A DNA stretch of 64,000 nt from Pedobacter sp. ASV28 (GTDB taxonomy: Bacteria > Bacteroidota > Bacteroidia > Sphingobacteriales > Sphingobacteriaceae). The notes beneath the pieces are model-generated. The model was given only the letters and a program-made list of their open reading frames with translations. It was not told the DNA's origin and ran no database searches. The position numbers and the translations under genes are program-made. Positions 34,945 through 44,090 of this stretch are shown here, piece by piece (positions within the stretch are counted from its first letter, which is position 1; each line of letters begins with the position of its first letter). The DNA lies in NCBI RefSeq assembly GCF_016428855.1, contig NZ_JAELTN010000021.1:1-64000 (forward strand), in the 5' to 3' direction.

Positions 34945-37893
34945 TCAGGCTAAAGGCAAACTGAAATAGAAGCTAGTACCTTTTCCAGATTCGCTTTCAG
35001 CCCAAATTCTGCCGTGGTGCAAACGTATAATTTCGGCACACAGGTACAGCCCAATACCAAAACCGGATATAGCCTTGGTATGTTTGGTTTCTACACGATA
35101 AAATCTATCGAATAACCTGTCCACTTCATGTGGTTTAACGCCCATTCCCTCATCGGTCACTTTTACAATGGCTTCATCTTTATCCACTTTACAATTAATG
35201 GTAATATTCTTGCCCAAAGGAGAATACTTAATGGCATTGCTCAATAGGTTTCCAAGTACCTGTGCTATTTTGTCACCATCTGCAAATACTTCTACTTCTT
35301 CACAATCGATAATGGAGATGATGTGGTTTTTGGAAAGGAGTTCTGCTTCCTCTATAGCTTCATGAATCAATTTTCCCAGGTTGATCTTTTGCGGATCAAT
35401 GATCAGTCTTCCCGATTCTAGGCGGGCAACATCAAGAAAACCCTTGATCAGGGAATGCATTTTATCTATCTGTAAAAGAGATTTTCTGACAAAGGGTTTA
35501 AAAATATCATGGTTGATTGATTTTTCAATTTTCGTTTCCATAATCTGCAGATAGCCTTTTAAGCTTGTCAACGGAGTCTTTAGCTCATGGCTGGCTATGG
35601 CAATAAAATCATTCTTTCTGATTTCTTCCAATTTTCGATTAGTGATATCGAGTACCGTACCAGAAAAATTTGCTTCTAGGTCTGCTTCGGTTTTATAGGT
35701 TCTTCCTGTTGCCCTTATCCAACGTAAAGTGCCGTCTTGACGAACAATAATAGGGAATTCGAGTTCAAACTTTTCGTCATGTTGAATGGTATTTTCAATG
35801 GCCTGTTTTACATGCTCACGGTAATCATCGTGAATTTGTGCTATGGCTTCATCAAAAGACATTTCTTCGTCTTCCAGAAAACCTAAAATTGTCTTTAACC
35901 GTGTGGATGGACTAAACTCCCCATCTTGTAGGCGAATATTCCAAGTGCCCAATTCTGCCGATTGGACCGCTAAATTTAACCGTGCTTGTGCGCCTTCTAC
36001 TTGTTTGCGTGCTTTTACGAAAGGGGTAATGTCGGTAAGGATAACCAGTATACCGGTTACTTTTCCTTTTGTGTCTTTTAGAGGATGATATAATGAATGT
36101 ACATAAGCATCCCTTAGGCCTCCTTTGTAATATAAACGTACTTTCAGTTCGTTATTGGTCTTTGGTATTCCAGTTTGATAAACCTCGCGTAGCCAATCGT
36201 TCATGGGTTGGCCTTTAAGTTCAGGTCGTGCCAACTCATGTGAGCGGCCAATCAGTTCCTCTCGCTGACGGCCCCAGATCTGTAGCATATTGTCATTTAC
36301 AAGTTCAATGATCAGATCTTCACCTTTTAAAAAGCACATACCTACTGGCGACTGTTCGAACAAGCTTCTGAACCGTGTTTCATTTTCCTTTAGCTTTTCA
36401 AAAACGGAACTTATGTGTGCCTGTGCTTCAAAAAGCTCTTCATTGGTGGTGGCCAATTCTTCATTTGCGGCAGCTAATTCTTCATTTAAGGATTCAAGCT
36501 CTTCCTGTCTATCTTGTAATAGCTTTTTATTATTGATCAGTTCGGTTACATCATTAACACTGGCTAATATGGCTTCTACATTGCCATATATATCAAAAAG
36601 TGGGTCATATGAAAAATCAACATAGGCTTTTTTCAAGGCTCCATTTGGTAGACGTATGTCAACTGGCATCCCTAGCATAGCCACTCGCTTTTTACTTTCG
36701 AAAACTTGGCTAAGCAACTTTGGGAATGATTGTTGTTGCAGTTCCGGGAAAACATCTATCAGTCTTTTATTGAGGATCTCTTTTTCACTTCGACCCCAAA
36801 TCTGCAATATGGGGTCATTAACAATGTTAATGATCAGGTCTTTACCTTTGAGTATCGTTAGGCCGATAGGTGTGGTACTTACAATCCTATTCAATTGATG
36901 TGCGCTTTGTTCAATTGTTTTTCTCGCTATAACTTGGTCAGTTACCTCTGTAGCTACAATCATAATGCTTGTTGTAGGGCCTTCAGGATCTTTTATGGGC
37001 TGGTATACGAAATTGAAATAGGCCTGTTTTACCTGACCTTTAGCTGTTGCCATATCTGCTTTGATCTCGTTACCATAGAAAGCTTGGCCAGTATCAAATA
37101 TCCTGTCCAGTATGCCTAAAAAGGATTGATCTTGTATCTCAGGCAAGGCCAAATGTAAAGGCATACCGATTACGTTGGACCTTTTTCCAAAATATGCTAG
37201 CATTTTTTGATTGGCAGATTCAATGAACAGTTCTTTTCCGGTAAGAACCACAATGCCCACAGGGGCGCTCGAAATCAGAAACCGTGCTTTTTGTTCGCTT
37301 TCCACTAGAGCCTTGGTACGTGATTTCACTTTTTCTTCGAGCTGGTTATTGAGTTGGTAAAGTCGTTCTTGTGATTTGATGAGGTCTTCATTTGTTGCCC
37401 GCAATTCTTCATTGGCTGAAGAAATTTCTTCGTTAACTTCTTGTAGTTCAGATAAGAGGAGGGCTTCTGTTTCTTGGGAAAGGCGAAGGGCTTGTTGATC
37501 TTGTATTTTTGCCGTAACATCATATAAGGTCAACATTAGGTATTCAGGTACAGTTGACGAGTTAAATATGGCAGTGATGTGTAATTCTAGCCAAATAGGG
37601 GCTGTACGTAACGGTTTATGGATAAAAGCCGGTAAAGAAATACTTTCTTTATGGGAAATGGCTTCGGTTATTTTTGACTGTAGTGTTTGATCATCGAATG
37701 GAAAGATACTTAGGTAACTTTTAGTGTCTAAAAATGACATTCCCGAATAAGAAGTGGAATCGCCAACAAGTATCTCCCAAGCCTGATTAGCCTGGATAAT
37801 TGTCAATGTAGGGAAATCGGCCTTGAGCAATATTCTTGCTTCTTGGAGCTGGCTGAATAGTATTTGAAAGAGAGGATCCTTAATGTGGTGCAT
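34945..37893 (-). CDS. multi-PAS sensor histidine kinase
   Basis: A 982-residue cytosolic histidine kinase with no signal peptide or membrane helix. An N-terminal PAS-like region (1-130) leads to a coiled coil (about 140-195), then PAS blocks near 200-325, 330-450, 510-630 and 640-755, the first three sharing G-x-[DE]-L-I-I-E-x-N-D repeats (for example GKDLIINIVNDPILQIWG). HisKA has ASHELKTPL with the phospho-His near 769, and HATPase_c has N-box GNLLSNAIKYSP, G1 DEGMGV and G2 GFGIGLYL. No receiver is fused. The ligand is unknown; repeated PAS blocks suggest redox, light or small-molecule sensing. Confidence 0.93.
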   Translation of the reverse strand: MHHIKDPLFQILFSQLQEARILLKADFPTLTIIQANQAWEILVGDSTSYSGMSFLDTKSYLSIFPFDDQTLQSKITEAISHKESISLPAFIHKPLRTAPIWLELHITAIFNSSTVPEYLMLTLYDVTAKIQDQQALRLSQETEALLLSELQEVNEEISSANEELRATNEDLIKSQERLYQLNNQLEEKVKSRTKALVESEQKARFLISSAPVGIVVLTGKELFIESANQKMLAYFGKRSNVIGMPLHLALPEIQDQSFLGILDRIFDTGQAFYGNEIKADMATAKGQVKQAYFNFVYQPIKDPEGPTTSIMIVATEVTDQVIARKTIEQSAHQLNRIVSTTPIGLTILKGKDLIINIVNDPILQIWGRSEKEILNKRLIDVFPELQQQSFPKLLSQVFESKKRVAMLGMPVDIRLPNGALKKAYVDFSYDPLFDIYGNVEAILASVNDVTELINNKKLLQDRQEELESLNEELAAANEELATTNEELFEAQAHISSVFEKLKENETRFRSLFEQSPVGMCFLKGEDLIIELVNDNMLQIWGRQREELIGRSHELARPELKGQPMNDWLREVYQTGIPKTNNELKVRLYYKGGLRDAYVHSLYHPLKDTKGKVTGILVILTDITPFVKARKQVEGAQARLNLAVQSAELGTWNIRLQDGEFSPSTRLKTILGFLEDEEMSFDEAIAQIHDDYREHVKQAIENTIQHDEKFELEFPIIVRQDGTLRWIRATGRTYKTEADLEANFSGTVLDITNRKLEEIRKNDFIAIASHELKTPLTSLKGYLQIMETKIEKSINHDIFKPFVRKSLLQIDKMHSLIKGFLDVARLESGRLIIDPQKINLGKLIHEAIEEAELLSKNHIISIIDCEEVEVFADGDKIAQVLGNLLSNAIKYSPLGKNITINCKVDKDEAIVKVTDEGMGVKPHEVDRLFDRFYRVETKHTKAISGFGIGLYLCAEIIRLHHGRIWAESESGKGTSFYFSLPLA

Positions 37894-37948
37894 GTTGATT
37901 AAGTGGTATAACGACAGTCTTTCAATAAGAGATTAGTACATAGTTATT

Positions 37949-38311
37949 TCATGATAAAAGTAAATTCAGTTGATCTTTAAGCTCATTAAGATCAAAAGGT
38001 TTTTTGATAAAAGCATCTGATTTCGAATTTTTATTAATGGTTTCGGCCTGTGAATGTGCAGACATGATCACCACCGGAATGTGGGCAAATGCAGGATCTT
38101 GCTTAATATGGTTACATAAGCTAATCCCGTCACCATCAGGCAACATAACATCCAGTAGAAAAATGTCATTATGTTGTTTTTGATAAGTGCTTAGAAAAGC
38201 AGAGGCCGTATCAAATAAAGTAACTTCAAAGCCTTCTTCCTGAAGATAGATATCCAATACATCGGCAATATCTGGATTATCCTCCACAATACATATGGTT
38301 TTACTCATCAT
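37949..38311 (-). CDS. stand-alone response regulator receiver, partner of the PAS kinase
   Basis: A 120-residue receiver domain with acidic residues E10-D11, phospho-acceptor D54 (LLDVMLPDGDG), Ser/Thr in VVIMSAHSQA and Lys in FIKKPFDLNEL. No output domain. It lies 55 bases upstream of the kinase on the same strand, so it is probably co-transcribed with it. It may be a direct phosphate sink or relay for the kinase. Confidence 0.92.
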   Translation of the reverse strand: MMSKTICIVEDNPDIADVLDIYLQEEGFEVTLFDTASAFLSTYQKQHNDIFLLDVMLPDGDGISLCNHIKQDPAFAHIPVVIMSAHSQAETINKNSKSDAFIKKPFDLNELKDQLNLLLS

Positions 38312-38490
38312 TTTAGATTTCTAGTGGTTTAGTCTTGTAGTGCAAGATAAACAATTTTAACTAAAATTTAAGGCTAATTCATGGTGATGTTAAACCTATA
38401 ATAACCAAGTAGGTATTTATCTATTTTCAACAGAAAGTAAAAGATAACAAACTCTTTCTATAAAAAATGCTTTAGCCAAATATTTCTGGT

Positions 38491-38498
38491 TAGCTTTG
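38491..38498 (+). promoter_or_regulatory. TAnnTTTG -7 element for cysE
   Basis: TAGCTTTG is an exact match, 31 bases before the TTG start of cysE. TTTA at 38471-38474 has only a 16-base spacer, so the -33 part is not clear. Confidence 0.4.
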
Positions 38499-38529
38499 CC
38501 AAGTATTTCTATTTGTTAACTAGATTATT

Positions 38530-39342
38530 TTGAACACCAATTTTTTAAAGCATATTGCTGATCGCCAGAAAGAGTTAGAAGCAGTACCTTCTAATCAAAT
38601 TATTGCCAATTGGGCATTAACATTGCTTCACCTGATCTATCCAGAGCGCATGCCAGTGCAAAAGCTCGATGTTGCTGAATTGCAAGATGCGTTTGCTCAA
38701 CAAAAGGTCGAATTGTTAACGATATTAAATGCCACCAAGTCTTGTAGTGGTAACAATGAAGAGATCGCCATTCGGTTTTTTGATCATTTACCCGTTTTGT
38801 ATGCCCAGTTAAATACAGATATAGCCGCTATTTTGTTGGGTGATCCGGCAGCACAAAGCGAATTTGAGATTATCAGATGCTATCCAGGCTTTTTGGCTAT
38901 TGCTCTTTATAGAATAGCCCATCAGTTATATAAAGCCCAGGTGCCCCTTATTCCTAGGATCTTAACTGAATACGCACATTCGGTTACCGGCATAGATATA
39001 CACCCGGGAGCCGTTATTGGGGAATATCTTTATATCGATCATGGTACAGGTTTGGTGATTGGCGAGACGACCATTATTGGAGATCATGTGAAACTATATC
39101 AGGGCGTAACTTTGGGTGCGTTAAGTGTAGAAAAGCTAATGGCCAATACCAAAAGGCATCCTACTATAGGTAATCATGTAATTATCTATTCAGGGGCTAC
39201 TATTTTAGGGGGAGATACCGTTATAGGAAATGATTGTATTATAGGCGGAAATGTATGGTTGACGAAAAGTGTACCAGCAGGATCTACTGTTTACCACCAG
39301 TCTGTAATTAAGATTACCGAAACAAAGAAAACCATCCATTAA
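38530..39342 (+). CDS. cysE: serine O-acetyltransferase
   Basis: A 270-residue serine acetyltransferase of the EpsC/plant-like type. The helical N-terminal domain is followed by a left-handed beta-helix: the catalytic His-containing YAHSVTGIDIHPGAVIGEYLYIDHGTGLVIGET and the hexapeptides up to GNDCIIGGNVWLTKSVPAGS. It makes O-acetylserine from serine and acetyl-CoA for cysteine synthesis. The start is a TTG at 38530, since the next ATG (MPVQKLD) lies within the N-terminal domain. It precedes cysM by 20 bases, so the two act in one operon. Confidence 0.93.
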   Translation: MNTNFLKHIADRQKELEAVPSNQIIANWALTLLHLIYPERMPVQKLDVAELQDAFAQQKVELLTILNATKSCSGNNEEIAIRFFDHLPVLYAQLNTDIAAILLGDPAAQSEFEIIRCYPGFLAIALYRIAHQLYKAQVPLIPRILTEYAHSVTGIDIHPGAVIGEYLYIDHGTGLVIGETTIIGDHVKLYQGVTLGALSVEKLMANTKRHPTIGNHVIIYSGATILGGDTVIGNDCIIGGNVWLTKSVPAGSTVYHQSVIKITETKKTIH

Positions 39343-39362
39343 AGTTATAGATTATATAAGCA

Positions 39363-40238
39363 ATGAACAGTATTATAGATTGCATTGGCCATACTCCCTT
39401 GGCAGAGATCAGAAAGCTGCATACCAATCCAAATGTTAAAATATTTGCCAAGTTAGAAGGGAATAATCCGGGGGGAAGCGTTAAAGATAGAGCTGCATTA
39501 AATATGATACGGAGTGCAATGGAACGTGGGGAAGTGGATAAAAATACCCGTTTAATTGAGGCTACAAGTGGGAATACCGGAATTGCCTTGGCCATGATTG
39601 CCGCCATATATGGAATTGAAATAGAATTGGTCATGCCGGCCAGTTCGACTCGCGAACGTACCTTAACAATGGAAGCCTATGGTGCCAAGGTTACGCTTTT
39701 GGAATCTATTGAAGTGTGTAGAGATTACGCGGAAGAAAAAGGGAGTAAACCAGGCTATTTTCTATTGAATCAATTTGCCAATAAAGACAATTATTTGGCC
39801 CACTATAAAACAACGGGTCCAGAAATTTGGAAAGATACCAATGGACAGGTTACCCATTTTGTGAGTAGCATGGGTACCACGGGAAGTATTATGGGCAATT
39901 CTATGTACCTAAAAGAACAAAACCCACAAATACAGATTGTGGGATGCCAGCCCACAGAGGAATCGTCCATTCCGGGTATACGCCGTTGGCCTGCCGCTTA
40001 TTTGCCAAAAATATATGATGCAAGCCGTGTAGATAGGATAATGGATGTTTCCCAACAAGAAGCCACTTTAATGGCTAGACAGATGGCCAAAGAAGAAGGT
40101 ATTTTTGTAGGAATGAGTAGTGGAGGTGCCTTACATTGTGCCTTAAAGGTAGCGACTGAACTAGAAAGCGGCTTGATAGTTTTTATTGCCTGCGATAGAG
40201 GTGATCGCTATTTGAGTAGCGATCTTTTTGCCAGCTGA
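39363..40238 (+). CDS. cysM: cysteine synthase B (O-acetylserine sulfhydrylase)
   Basis: A 291-residue fold-type II PLP enzyme. The PLP lysine is in NPGGSVKDRAAL (residue about 43), followed by EATSGNTGIALAMIAA, VSSMGTTGSIMGNS and SSGGALHCALK. The C-terminal Cys-Asp-Arg-Gly-Asp-Arg-Tyr (CDRGDRYLSS) and lack of the long C-terminal extension fit the CysM type, which can use thiosulfate as well as sulfide. Product of the paired cysE gene is its substrate. Confidence 0.93.
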   Translation: MNSIIDCIGHTPLAEIRKLHTNPNVKIFAKLEGNNPGGSVKDRAALNMIRSAMERGEVDKNTRLIEATSGNTGIALAMIAAIYGIEIELVMPASSTRERTLTMEAYGAKVTLLESIEVCRDYAEEKGSKPGYFLLNQFANKDNYLAHYKTTGPEIWKDTNGQVTHFVSSMGTTGSIMGNSMYLKEQNPQIQIVGCQPTEESSIPGIRRWPAAYLPKIYDASRVDRIMDVSQQEATLMARQMAKEEGIFVGMSSGGALHCALKVATELESGLIVFIACDRGDRYLSSDLFAS

Positions 40239-40254
40239 TAAAAATTAATTATGA

Positions 40255-40281
40255 ATTAAGGGGCTTACAATTCCCCTTAAT
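40255..40281 (-). terminator. hairpin between cysM and the serine hydrolase
   Basis: ATTAAGGGG (40255-40263) pairs with CCCCTTAAT (40273-40281) around a 9-base loop. It overlaps the last codon of the minus-strand hydrolase, and on that strand is followed by an AT-rich run with five T. It can stop cysM or hydrolase transcripts. Confidence 0.5.
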
Positions 40282-41527
40282 CTTTCGTATAATCCATTAC
40301 ATATTTGCTCAAGTTGGGCAACTGTTTTTTCTTGCGACTGAGCTCATATTCATAAATACTGCGTCCCAGATTTTTCATAAAAGGATAGCATACCGTCTCA
40401 TATTCATATTTGCCATCGTTATAAATACCATCTTCATTACTCTGTATCACTGCGGTTAGGAAAAATTCTACTCCATTTTTAAAATCTACAAAATAGGAAT
40501 TGTCGATAATGAAACCGTAACTATCGCCATATTTGTCGAATATTCGGATATGTGGTGCGATGACAGCATTTTTATCACGACCATAAAACAGCATTTTGGC
40601 ATAAGTAGGCCAAAACTCTTTTGGATCATATTTTGGATAATTGCTTTCGGTGGGGAACTTGCTCATATAGGTATAAATAAGCTGATAATCATCAGCACTA
40701 AGCTTGAACCTTTCTTTGACAGGATAGGCTTCTGGCATCATTAACCTCATCATTAATGATTGTTGGTCTTTAATGGTAAATACATTTTTGTGCTCAAAGC
40801 TGTAGGGTTTGTTAACCAACTGTTCCTTACTATCCATATAGCCTATACCTACAATAAGGTGGGTCAGCGCTAATGGATAACTTTTGGGGTCATATTGTGC
40901 AGGTTGGTTATAAACCAATCGGTCGCCTTCATAAAAACGAATAGGATTGGTATTTTTTTCACTTTCGCCGCTATCGCCTATGGCCAGACGATTTAAAATG
41001 CGGCTTTCAGTCATTCCGTATTTTTTCAGTTTGGCATTGATTTCCGCCCGCCCTATAAATTCAAAAAGGCGATTATAGGCATCATTATCACTGGTCAGCA
41101 AAATTTTTTTAATGTAATGTGCTATGCTTGGTTTGCCACTGGCTGCACTTTCATCTGCTGTTACCTTGGTCTGGCCTTTAAAAGCACTGTCGGTAATCAT
41201 GCTGCAGTTGGCTGTTAAACCTGGTATTTTCAATTCATTGATTTTCTCTAAAGCAAAAATTACAGCAGCTAATTTAACCGTGCTGGCAGGGTAGAAATAA
41301 TGTGTTGGATCTATCCTATAACTAAAGCTTTTGAAACTAGGCTTATTGTTTTTATCACGGTTAACCTGGGTATACATGATCTGTACTTCATTTTTATTCG
41401 GATGCTTAAGTATGCCGGAGAATAAGTCAGGCTTGCTTTCTAAAAGCTGCCTTAAGAATACAGTATCGGTTTGTGCCATGGTCTGTGTGCTGATGAAGAG
41501 GAGTAAATAGAAGATTGCTTTTTTCAT
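40277..41527 (-). CDS. beta-lactamase-fold serine hydrolase, exported
   Basis: A 416-residue protein with a signal peptide (MKKAIFYLLLFISTQTMAQ). The SxxK motif is STVK within HYFYPASTVKLAAVIF (about residue 82), and SDNDAYN gives the class A-like SDN motif. The characteristic C-terminal KTG is not obvious. It is related to class A beta-lactamase fold enzymes and resembles the wider serine-hydrolase group. The long C-terminal half (GRDKNAVIAPHIRIFDKYGD onward) resembles no named domain. A resistance role is not shown; a cell-wall or peptidase role is possible. Confidence 0.78.
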   Translation of the reverse strand: MKKAIFYLLLFISTQTMAQTDTVFLRQLLESKPDLFSGILKHPNKNEVQIMYTQVNRDKNNKPSFKSFSYRIDPTHYFYPASTVKLAAVIFALEKINELKIPGLTANCSMITDSAFKGQTKVTADESAASGKPSIAHYIKKILLTSDNDAYNRLFEFIGRAEINAKLKKYGMTESRILNRLAIGDSGESEKNTNPIRFYEGDRLVYNQPAQYDPKSYPLALTHLIVGIGYMDSKEQLVNKPYSFEHKNVFTIKDQQSLMMRLMMPEAYPVKERFKLSADDYQLIYTYMSKFPTESNYPKYDPKEFWPTYAKMLFYGRDKNAVIAPHIRIFDKYGDSYGFIIDNSYFVDFKNGVEFFLTAVIQSNEDGIYNDGKYEYETVCYPFMKNLGRSIYEYELSRKKKQLPNLSKYVMDYTKD

Positions 41528-41554
41528 GATAAAGATTGCTGCTGGTTAAAGATA

Positions 41555-41760
41555 GGGAAGAAAGACTAAAGACTAAAGAACAAATCCCTAAACAACGAAA
41601 TAACCAACCAACCAGTTTACGTTAAAAGTATAAAGTATAAAGTATAAAGTTCAAAAGTACTGTCAATAGGACCAAAAACCTAAACAACCAAAGAACAAAG
41701 ACTAAAAAGCCAAACAACGAAACAACTAACCAACAAAACAACCAACTAACGAAAAAAAGA
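41555..41760. repeat. A/C-rich low-complexity spacer with tandem ATAAAGT
   Basis: The plus strand reads AACCAACCAACC, AACAACGAAACAACTAACC and similar, with almost no G. Within it ATAAAGT repeats perfectly three times at 41630-41650. No gene is seen. Related text lies at 23,440-23,512 (as complement) and 24,676-24,707. Confidence 0.6.
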
Positions 41761-41761
41761 C

Positions 41762-41769
41762 TATCTTTG
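41762..41769 (+). promoter_or_regulatory. -7 promoter element for the cobalamin locus
   Basis: TATCTTTG exactly matches TAnnTTTG and sits about 12 bases before the riboswitch. The upstream 35 bases are A/C-rich and lack a TTTG -33 box. Confidence 0.5.
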
Positions 41770-41781
41770 CCTTGCTTTTGG

Positions 41782-41945
41782 TTTCCGTAAGTTACGTTCG
41801 GAATTAAAAGGGAATACGGTGTAAATCCGTAACTGTCCCGCAGCTGTAAGCTCTGTAAACTGTTTTCTATTCATGGCCACTATCTGATTAACATACGGAT
41901 GGGAAGGCAGAAAACGGAGAGTAAGTCAGAAGACCTGCCTTTAGC
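41782..41945 (+). promoter_or_regulatory. cobalamin riboswitch
   Basis: The core GGGAATACGGTG-AAATCCG-AACTGTCCCGCAGCTGTAA (41810-41848) is the B12-box of adenosylcobalamin-type riboswitches, preceded by TTTCCGTAAGTTACG and followed by a variable loop and the closing GTAAGTCAGAAGACCTGCC (41921-41939). GGCAG at 41905-41909 can pair with CTGCC. The downstream segment to the ATG at 42051 contains the expression platform, including a GGGGATTGAAGCTTGGAG region that could hide the start. It should shut off the receptor and its operon when cobalamin is present. Confidence 0.93.
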
Positions 41946-42050
41946 CTTATAAATTCATAGCTTTCGGGGATTGAAGCTTGGAGTGATGTGCCAGTATTTT
42001 TACTTGCTCCTTAATTTCTGTTTGCTGTGGGATCATCTCACATCAAAAAA

Positions 42051-44090
42051 ATGGTAAAGAAAAACTTTGCGCTATTGGGCGTAAATTTTGCTTCTTGTTA
42101 CTTTTGGCTTTGGTTAGGTATTGTTGCCTTGCCTTGTACCTGTTTTGCCCAAAAAGCAGACAGCATTCAAAAAATAAACCAGTTAAATGAAGTGCAAATT
42201 CAGCAGTATCGTTTAACTAAGCAAAATCTTTCGCCAGTTCCGCTCCAAATTTTAAGTGCCCAAGAGCTAATGCGCATCAACAGCCTATCGGTTGCCGACG
42301 CTATCCGATACTTTTCTGGTGTACAGCTTAAGGATTATGGAGGCATAGGGGGATTAAAGACGGTAAATGTTCGAAGTATGGGCAGTAACCATACTGCGGT
42401 TTTTTATGATGGTATTGTTGTGGGAAACGCACAGAATGGCCAAGTAGATTTGGGTAGATATGGTTTGGATAATTTGGAGGAAATTTCATTATGGAGTGGA
42501 CAAAACTCCAATTTGTTGCAACCTGCCAAAGCTTACGCATCTGCCAGTGCTATCTTTTTGAAAACAAAAGTACCCGATTTTGATCAGCAGAAAAGATATT
42601 TCCTAAATGCTGATGTCAAGCTTGGTGATTTTGGTCTGATTAGCCCTAGTGTCAACTATCAATATAGAATTAAGAATAAACTTTGGGGGAGCATAAGTAC
42701 GAATTATATTCATGCCAATGGCAGCTATAAATTTAGATTGACCAATGGGGTTTTCGATACCACTGCGCTAAGAAACAATGCTGATGTAGAAAGATTTAGG
42801 ATACAGGCTGCCCTATTTGGAGAAACCAAGTATAAGGCCAAATGGAATATACAAGGCTATTCTTTCTGGTCTAACAGAGGTTTGCCAGGCGCTATAGTTG
42901 CCAATAAATTCGATTATAGTCAGCGCATTTGGGACCAAAACTTTTTTGTACAGGGCGCCTATCGACAGGATTTTAATCGTGTTCAGTTGCTGTTCAATGC
43001 CAAATTTACCCACGACTATACACGTTTTGTAGATCCAGAATATGTAAAGATAGATGGTTTTTTAGACAATAGGTTCAGGGAAAGTGAGGTCTACTTCTCG
43101 GTAGCTGTCAAATATGATGTCAATACCCAATGGAGCTGGTCGCTGTCTTCAGATGATCAGTACCAATACTTAAATGCCAATCTCTACCGCTTTGCTTACC
43201 CACAAAGAAATACATTTTTAAATGTATTGGGTACAGCCTTCAAAACAGATCGTTTAACCTTACAGGGCAATTTGCTAAGTACAACCGTAGTAGATAGGAT
43301 ACAAGCCCTTGAAAACCCTAATGATAAACAGATTTTTAGTCCAACGCTAATGTTTTCATGGAAAATATTTCAGCAGCATAACCTAAGCATTAGGGGCTTT
43401 TATAAGGATATTTTCAGGATGCCCACCTTTAACGATCTCTATTATACTTTTATTGGCAATACGCTACTACGTCCTGAGTTTACCAAACAATACGATTTGG
43501 GCTTAACCTATTCCACGTTTTTCAACCAGGGTAAGCTGAGGTTTGTTGAGTTGCAGGGCGATGTATACTACAATACGGTAAAAGATAAGATTATAGCCCA
43601 ACCAGGCGCAAATCTGGCCAGGTGGATTATGTATAACATTGGCAAGGTAGAAGTTAGGGGGCTGGAAATTAACGCAAAAACTGGAATTGACCTCAGGAAA
43701 GGATTGAATATTGGCTTTGGTATAAATTATACTTATCAACAGGCCATAGATGTAACGGATAGAAATGAAGATAGCTTTGCTGATCAAATTCCTTATGCTC
43801 CAAAGCATAGTGGTTCTTTTTTAGCTAAGGTCGATTACAAGCATTGGAAATTGAACTATAGCTTTATTTATACAGGTTATCGTTATAACCAAAAAGCCAA
43901 TCTTATTTATAACTATATGGAGCCTTGGTATACACACGATATGGCCATGGGCTATGGGTTCAAGTTAAAAGAAAGTTGTGTTCAGCTGAACTTTGAAATC
44001 AATAATCTCCTGAATCAATATTATGATGTGATCCCCAATTTCCCAATGCCGGGCAGAAACTATCGCTTAACCTTAAATTATAGCCTATGA
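42051..44090 (+). CDS. btuB: TonB-dependent cobalamin receptor, BtuB-like
   Basis: A 679-residue TonB-dependent outer-membrane receptor. The signal peptide begins MVKKNFALLG and the ATG at 42051 is preferred over the in-frame GTG at 42027. The plug has SVADAIRYFSGVQLKDYGGIGG and KTVNVRSMGSNHTAVFYDG with a short Gly-rich loop; the barrel ends with YRLTLNYSL. The riboswitch upstream and BtuG-like genes downstream identify cobalamin, or a corrinoid, as the ligand. Its stop overlaps the next start (ATGA). The inner-membrane BtuCDF genes are not in this window. Confidence 0.92.
   Translation: MVKKNFALLGVNFASCYFWLWLGIVALPCTCFAQKADSIQKINQLNEVQIQQYRLTKQNLSPVPLQILSAQELMRINSLSVADAIRYFSGVQLKDYGGIGGLKTVNVRSMGSNHTAVFYDGIVVGNAQNGQVDLGRYGLDNLEEISLWSGQNSNLLQPAKAYASASAIFLKTKVPDFDQQKRYFLNADVKLGDFGLISPSVNYQYRIKNKLWGSISTNYIHANGSYKFRLTNGVFDTTALRNNADVERFRIQAALFGETKYKAKWNIQGYSFWSNRGLPGAIVANKFDYSQRIWDQNFFVQGAYRQDFNRVQLLFNAKFTHDYTRFVDPEYVKIDGFLDNRFRESEVYFSVAVKYDVNTQWSWSLSSDDQYQYLNANLYRFAYPQRNTFLNVLGTAFKTDRLTLQGNLLSTTVVDRIQALENPNDKQIFSPTLMFSWKIFQQHNLSIRGFYKDIFRMPTFNDLYYTFIGNTLLRPEFTKQYDLGLTYSTFFNQGKLRFVELQGDVYYNTVKDKIIAQPGANLARWIMYNIGKVEVRGLEINAKTGIDLRKGLNIGFGINYTYQQAIDVTDRNEDSFADQIPYAPKHSGSFLAKVDYKHWKLNYSFIYTGYRYNQKANLIYNYMEPWYTHDMAMGYGFKLKESCVQLNFEINNLLNQYYDVIPNFPMPGRNYRLTLNYSL

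Noticed and set aside
40277-41527. True beta-lactamase resistance gene
   Set aside because: SxxK and SDN are present but no KTG was visible, and the long C-terminal half differs; only the fold is claimed.
41630-41650. Possible CRISPR array
   Set aside because: The three ATAAAGT copies have no spacers and are only seven bases long; simple tandem repeat.
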